Of a stretch of DNA of 64,000 nucleotides, positions 48,466 to 64,000 are shown piece after piece. The position numbers were made by a program, and so were the translations under genes. The stretch lies in contig NC_061771.1 in the NCBI RefSeq assembly GCF_022458985.1, positions 30,182,322-30,246,321 on the forward strand. The letters are read 5' to 3'. This DNA comes from Mugil cephalus. Lineage: Eukaryota; Chordata; Actinopteri; Mugiliformes; Mugilidae. The notes below the pieces were generated by a model that saw nothing but the letters and a program-made list of their open reading frames with translations, was not told where the DNA came from and searched no databases. Each line of letters begins with the position of its first letter. Position 1 is the first letter of the stretch.

Positions 48466-49105
48466 TGTTTTATTTTATTTTATTTTATTTTATTTTATTT
48501 TATTTTATTTTATTATAAGATAAGATAAGATAAGATAAGATTTATCCATTTTATCCGTCCCACAATGGGGAAATTCCCCTTTTCCCATTTTATTTTGTTT
48601 TATTTTTTATGTTTTGTTTTATTCTATGTTGTTGATTTTTTTTATTCTATTCTATTATGTTTATTCTATTTCTATTATATTTTGTTCGGCTTTCTTTTAT
48701 TCTTGTTTCCACTTTATTTTATTTTATTTTATTTTATTTTATTTTATTTTATTTTCAGATAAGATAAGATAAGATAAGATAAGATAAGATAAGATAAGAT
48801 AAGATTTATCCATTTTATCCGTCACACAATGGGGAAATTCCCTTTTTCCCATTTTATTTTGTTTTACTTTTTATGTTTTGTTTTATTCTATTTTGTTGAT
48901 TGTTTTTTTTATTCTATTCTATTATGTTTATTCTATTTCTATTATATTTTGTTCTGCTCTCTTTTATTCTTGTTTCCATTTTATTTAATTTTATTTAATT
49001 TAATTTTATTTTATTTTATTTTATTCTGTTCTCTTTTATTCTTTTTTTATTCCACTCTGGTCTATTTTGTTCTGTTCTGTTTTATTCTATTCTATTCTAC
49101 TCTAT
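48466..49105 (+). repeat. TTTTA/GATAA repeats in a 264-bp tandem duplication
   Basis: The unit beginning (GATAA)n then TTTATCCATTTTATCCGTC and CACAATGGGGAAATTC, followed by T-rich pentamers, occurs at about 48516-48760 and again at 48765-49025. It fills the spacer between the divergent srsf7 and gemin6 genes up to about 120 bp before the gemin6 start. Confidence 0.9.
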
Positions 49106-49233
49106 TTCCTGCAGAGGGCAGCAGTGGCCATCTTTAAATCTACAAAGCGGAACCTTTTTGTCTCCGTGTTTCTTCCGGACGGCTGAAACACGCGTACCGC
49201 ATACAGGAAGAGTTCCGTTTTGATGTGGACGTG

Positions 49234-50832
49234 ATGCTCGGCTGGACTCTGCTCGGTCCGCTCCAGTGGCTCCGGTATGTCCACAAACAGGTGAAGGTGA
49301 AGACGGGGCTGGACGAGGAGCTCCGCGGCTGGTTACTCACCGTGGACCCGGTGTCCGCCAGGTGTGTGGGGAACAGGTGGCGGTGGTGTTTTCATGTAGA
49401 GAGGGATGGACGGGTGATGTCTATATTCATAGCTGTTTTGAGATTTAAAGCGTCAAAGCCTCAAAGAAAGAAAGAAAAATTAATAAAGTCAGTTTGAAGC
49501 AGCTTTACTAGTAAAACTTCAATTTATTACTTGACTGTGATCATTATTATTTATCAGTATCTTGGATGCGGTATACCGGTATATTTCAACATCGCGTTAA
49601 AAATGTGCATATGATAATATCGTTTCAGATAATATCGTTGTTACTTTACATGTTGCACCTTGTGGATCCTCTGTTTATCGGTTTTATTGTATGCAGAGTA
49701 GAGTTGCTGATATTTTTAATAGGGCTGTCACAATATCGGATTTTCCCTTCACGATTATCTTGGACGAAAAGATGTCACGATAATGACATTATCACAACAT
49801 CAAAAAGAAAATGTAAATAATAATGGCAAGATCCGGGAAATGTATCTTCGTCTTAATGTCATTTCGTCTCTTTTGGGAGATGAATCACACTTAAAATATT
49901 TATGTACAACTACAAGTAAAATAAAATTGATAAACGGATGATCCACAAGGTGCAACATCTAAAATAACTACGATATTAACTGAACCGATATTATCATATG
50001 TACATTTTTAACACGGTGTTGAAATTTCATTCTTTAATACAGTGACAGCCCTATTATGTACATTTCTGTTGATACCGTCTTAATATCGTTATTGTGAAGT
50101 GAACGTAGACGTTTGTTTAAAAAAAAAAAAAAAAAAAAAAAATTCCAAACTGTTCTTAATCTCCAGTCGCTGGACTCCTTCATTGTTTTTGGAAACTGTT
50201 TTTATTTCCTAGTTCTTTTATTTTGTAGGGTTGTCTGGATTTTTTGATATTTTATTAAAAATGTCAAATTTATTATTACTATTTTCATGATGTCGATGAG
50301 AAGTTTTTATTTTTAATTTTTTTTAGACAGAGTTTTGAACAAGTCTTCTTCTGGAGAGTGAAACAGGTTTTGGAGGCTCAGTGTCAAACGTCTGACCCGG
50401 TCTCTGGTTCTGTCCCCCCCCCCCCACACACACACACACAGCATGGTCCTGGTGACGTTCAAGGAGGACGGTGCGTCGGTTCGGGTGGTGATGGGTCACG
50501 CTGTGGAGGAGGTGGAGGTTCTGCAGGAGGCTGACGAGGAGACGGCGGAGCGGCTCAGAACCGCTTTCCTTCCTCAGAACTCCCCCAGTCTGGACCCGGA
50601 TGAGGTCAGGACCAAGAGGGGGACGGTCCTCCGGTGGCTGCAGCAGAACCGGGTCCCTGTGGAGGAGGACGGAGACGAGCTGAGGGTGGCGGGGGTTCTG
50701 ACCATCACGGCCCCGTTCAGACCCGAGGACTGCTGTAGCTCCAACCAGATCATCCTGGACCGCATCCAGAAACTGATCCAGATCCAACCATTACCTCTAG
50801 AGACTGATCCAGATCCTCCAGAGACGGATTAA
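49234..50832 (+). CDS. gemin6: Gemin-6, SMN complex component
   Basis: Gemin6 is a Sm-fold protein that pairs with Gemin7 in the SMN complex, which loads Sm cores on spliceosomal snRNAs. Two coding exons, 49234-49361 and 50442-50832 (519 nt, 172 aa; human 167). The N-terminal Sm-like part reads GPLQWLRYVHKQVKV, GWLLTVDPVSAR/S then MVLVTFKEDG and VVMGHAVEEVEVL. The C-terminal part has LRWLQQNRVPVEEDGDELRV, AGVLTI and SSNQIILDRIQKLI. I chose ATG 49234 (MLGWTLLGPLQW) because it aligns with the human start; the upstream GTG is not credible. The acceptor sits right after a C-run and (CA)n tract (about 50415-50441). srsf7 is divergent upstream; sos1 is convergent downstream. Confidence 0.95.
49570..50055. 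mobile_element. hAT-like element pair forming an inverted repeat
   Basis: An element with ends TAGGGCTGTCAC (49720) and GTGACAGCCCTA (ending 50053) lies in the gemin6 intron. Sequence near its right end (about 49930-50035, with GATCCACAAGGTGCAACAT) is present inverted just outside its left end (about 49580-49690, ATGTTGCACCTTGTGGATC). This appears to be a second, partial, oppositely oriented copy. No transposase frame and no clear target duplication. Confidence 0.7.
50119..50142 (+). repeat. Poly-A run
   Basis: About 24 A in a row in the gemin6 intron, possibly the tail of an unrecognised retroposon. Confidence 0.8.
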
Positions 50833-51001
50833 AATCCAGCCAGGACCCTCTAGACTGACCCAGAACCAAACAAAAAAACCACCAGAGACTGATCCAGATC
50901 CAGCCAGAACCCGTAGAGTGGTCCCAGCACAGTCTTAAATGAATCATCCTGAACTGGTTCTGGATCTGGGGGTGCAGCTCCACCAGTGTTTACATTAGAC
51001 C

Positions 51002-51007
51002 AATAAA
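51002..51007 (+). terminator. Polyadenylation signal of gemin6
   Basis: AATAAA occurs 170 nt after the gemin6 stop. Confidence 0.65.
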
Positions 51008-51142
51008 TTTATATGTTTATTTCCAGCTGACTGAATGTTTGATATATGTCTTTGTTACAGTTTTTATTCATTAGCATTAGCATTAGCATAGCCAGCTACA
51101 CCCTCTCTCTCTCTCTCACTCACTCACTCACTCACTCACTCA

Positions 51143-51287
<145 letters not shown>

Positions 51288-51382
51288 CACCATGGAAACA
51301 CCACAGACTCACCTGAGAGTGAATAAAAGTGAAGCCTGACGCGTGGTTTCTGTTGTCCTTCCATCTCCATGGCAACAACATG

Positions 51383-51388
51383 TTTATT
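51383..51388 (-). terminator. Possible polyadenylation signal of sos1
   Basis: AATAAA on the minus strand, about 355 nt past the sos1 stop. A longer 3'UTR cannot be excluded. Confidence 0.45.
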
Positions 51389-51742
51389 CCCTTGTTTTGT
51401 AAAGAAGGCGATCATCACATTTGTTTACATCTTCATTAACAATCAGAGACAAATAAGATCAGGTCAAACCAGAACCTCTACAGTACCTCTGGTTCTGGAC
51501 CAGTACCTGAGGGTTCCTGACACGCTTCAGTCTGCGGGGAACTACATTACCCACAAGTCCCTGCTCAACACCAGAAAAAGAAAAAAATCGACCACGGATG
51601 AACGTTCTTTTAGAATAAGAGCACATGATTTGTTTTTGTTTCTCAGTTCAGATCCGATCAGAACCGCCCAGGATCCAGTCTGTGGTTGGTTCCGGTCCGA
51701 CCAGCTGTAGTGTTAGCTCCGCCTCCGCCGCACGCTGTCCAA

Positions 51743-62633
<10,891 letters not shown>

Positions 62634-62805
62634 CTACGGAAACAAGAGGGAGGGGAGGGGGAGTGGTCACTGGGGGCACCTGTACAGGTAGCTATCCAAT
62701 ATACTGCAGCTACATCAACAGTCGGTCCAGTCTGGAAGAGGTATTGTCCCACACAGGTGGACAGGCTGGAGACCATAAAAACATTTATGGTTTTGAATCA
62801 AGAAA

Positions 62806-62862
62806 AGGACCAGGACCAGGACCAGGACCAGGACCAGGACCAGGACCAGGACCAGGACCAGA
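62806..62862 (+). repeat. (CCAGGA)n microsatellite
   Basis: About nine perfect hexamers in the sos1 intron upstream of the first visible exon. A shorter version of the same hexamer occurs at 43990-44012. Confidence 0.92.
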
Positions 62863-63399
62863 CACGTTTAACATCTGCAGGGACTGTGCCATCCTGTAAG
62901 AGTCCAGGATCTGGAACTGGAGGATAAACCTCCTAACCCCCCTTCAGCTGGGAAATAATCTGCAAAACATGACTGGAGGTATTTCAGAGATTTAACCTCA
63001 GTGGGGACAAAGGAGCTTAGAGCTGCCCTGTTGAAAGTCCCGGATCAGGACTAGACCCGTAGGGTACTGGTCTGAACACACGGTTCTGGTATTGGCTGTG
63101 ATAGCAAACTGCTCAAGAGGGATTAGCTGACGTGTTCTCATGTTGTCCACATCAGCCAGACACCAGGTGTGATTCAGGTGTTGGACAGATGTGATATACA
63201 GCATCGTTCTGAAGTCAGCAGCAAAAAATTTCCGTATTTCTACATAAAAATGATTCAAAACATCAGCAGGTTTTCACACACATCCTCAAAGTTGACTCAC
63301 CAATCAGACATATTATACTTGCGTATTTATTTATTTTCTACAACGTGACCTCCGTGTGAAGCAACAACAACTAAATGTTTCTGGTAGGTGCTGATCAGT

Positions 63400-63990
63400 C
63401 GTCTACATCAGCTTGAAGGAAATTTAGTATGATATGTTCTAATATAATTCAGATTTCATTGGTCCATCAATGACGAGCAGACGCAGCAGAACAGGACCAA
63501 ACCAGGACATTAGCGCCCCCATGTTTCATGGAGGTACTGATGCTGGAATGCAGAGTCGGTTCATTCCCAAACTGGACGATGCCGAAACTTGTAAACCAAC
63601 CTATTCTACTTCGGTCTCATTTGTCCACTAAACATTGTCCCAATAGTCTTGTAGAAATGTTCTTTTTGGACAGAGAGCAGTGACTTCATCACACCATAGT
63701 TATTGAGAGAGGCCTTTAGCTGCTTAGAAGTTCCTCTGGGTTCCTCTCAGATTATTATGGAGTGATGTTTGTTGGTGGACCACTGCTGTGGAGGGGAACA
63801 GTCGTCTTAAATCTGTCTGATTCTCTGTGGATTATTTGTGGCTTCCAAACTCTTCAGAGACGGTTGTGGAACCTTTTCCAGCCTGATGAGCAACAACAAC
63901 CCTTTTTCTACGCTCCTCACAAAGCGCCTTTGTGTCAGAGACAAATCTCTGATTTATTTAAACTATAACCAAGAACTGAGTCACATCACA
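63400..63990 (-). mobile_element. Tc1/mariner transposon fragment
   Basis: The minus strand from about 63955 reads into [17 protein letters not shown]-like text (63845-63895), the Tc1 transposase N-terminus, then continues leftwards into decayed transposase sequence with several stops. It matches the Tc1 fragment at 42440-42626 in opposite orientation. The element is a dead remnant in a sos1 intron. Confidence 0.75.
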
Positions 63991-64000
63991 TTAACATAAA

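Overview
The window is vertebrate nuclear DNA and almost certainly from a ray-finned (teleost) fish. It has spliced genes with GT-AG introns, replication-dependent histone genes with 3' stem-loops, and a dense load of fish-type mobile elements (hAT, Tc1, L1/L2/Rex-like LINE pieces, foldback elements) and micro/minisatellites. No bacterial, plasmid or CRISPR structure is present.

Layout, left to right. 1-8.3 kb: a small histone cluster with H1 (-), H4 (-), H2A (-) and H3.2 (+). H2A and H3 are divergent over a shared 379-bp promoter, and no H2B is present. 8.3-12 kb: intergenic DNA made largely of old transposons, including a scrap of a Ty3/Gypsy integrase. 12-17.6 kb (+): a complete 12-coding-exon equilibrative nucleoside transporter (ENT1/slc29a1-like, 435 aa). 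18.6-22.2 kb (+): acylphosphatase acyp2-like (98 aa, including a 17-nt exon). 23.4-36.1 kb (-): a Rap-GAP/PDZ/leucine-zipper protein of the SIPA1 type (18 coding exons, 1181 aa by my splice model). 39.1-43.5 kb (-): reticulon rtn3-like (218 aa). 43.9-48.3 kb (-): the SR splicing factor srsf7 (221 aa). 49.2-50.8 kb (+): gemin6 (172 aa). 51.7 kb to the right edge (-): the C-terminal about 973 residues of the Ras exchange factor sos1; its N-terminal exons lie beyond the window.

I placed exon boundaries by hand, using GT/AG sites, reading-phase continuity and remembered family sequences. For slc29a1, acyp2, sipa1, rtn3, srsf7 and gemin6 the summed exon lengths are exact multiples of three, and sos1 is in phase from its first visible exon. 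This supports the models strongly, but no alignment or transcript was consulted.

The genes are ordinary housekeeping or signalling genes and do not form a single pathway. The order srsf7-gemin6-sos1 matches human 2p22, whereas sipa1 and rtn3 resemble genes of human 11q13, so the block mixes two human chromosomes. The observations most worth a second look are: an H1 gene whose frame has lost its normal stop and runs through its own histone stem-loop; a sipa1 Rap-GAP domain with an Asn-run in the catalytic motif and a missing conserved segment beside a retroelement tail; and a recurring pattern in which intronic minisatellites begin within a few bases of splice sites, including one in rtn3 that repeats the 3' splice site itself. 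I found no convincing new multi-gene system.
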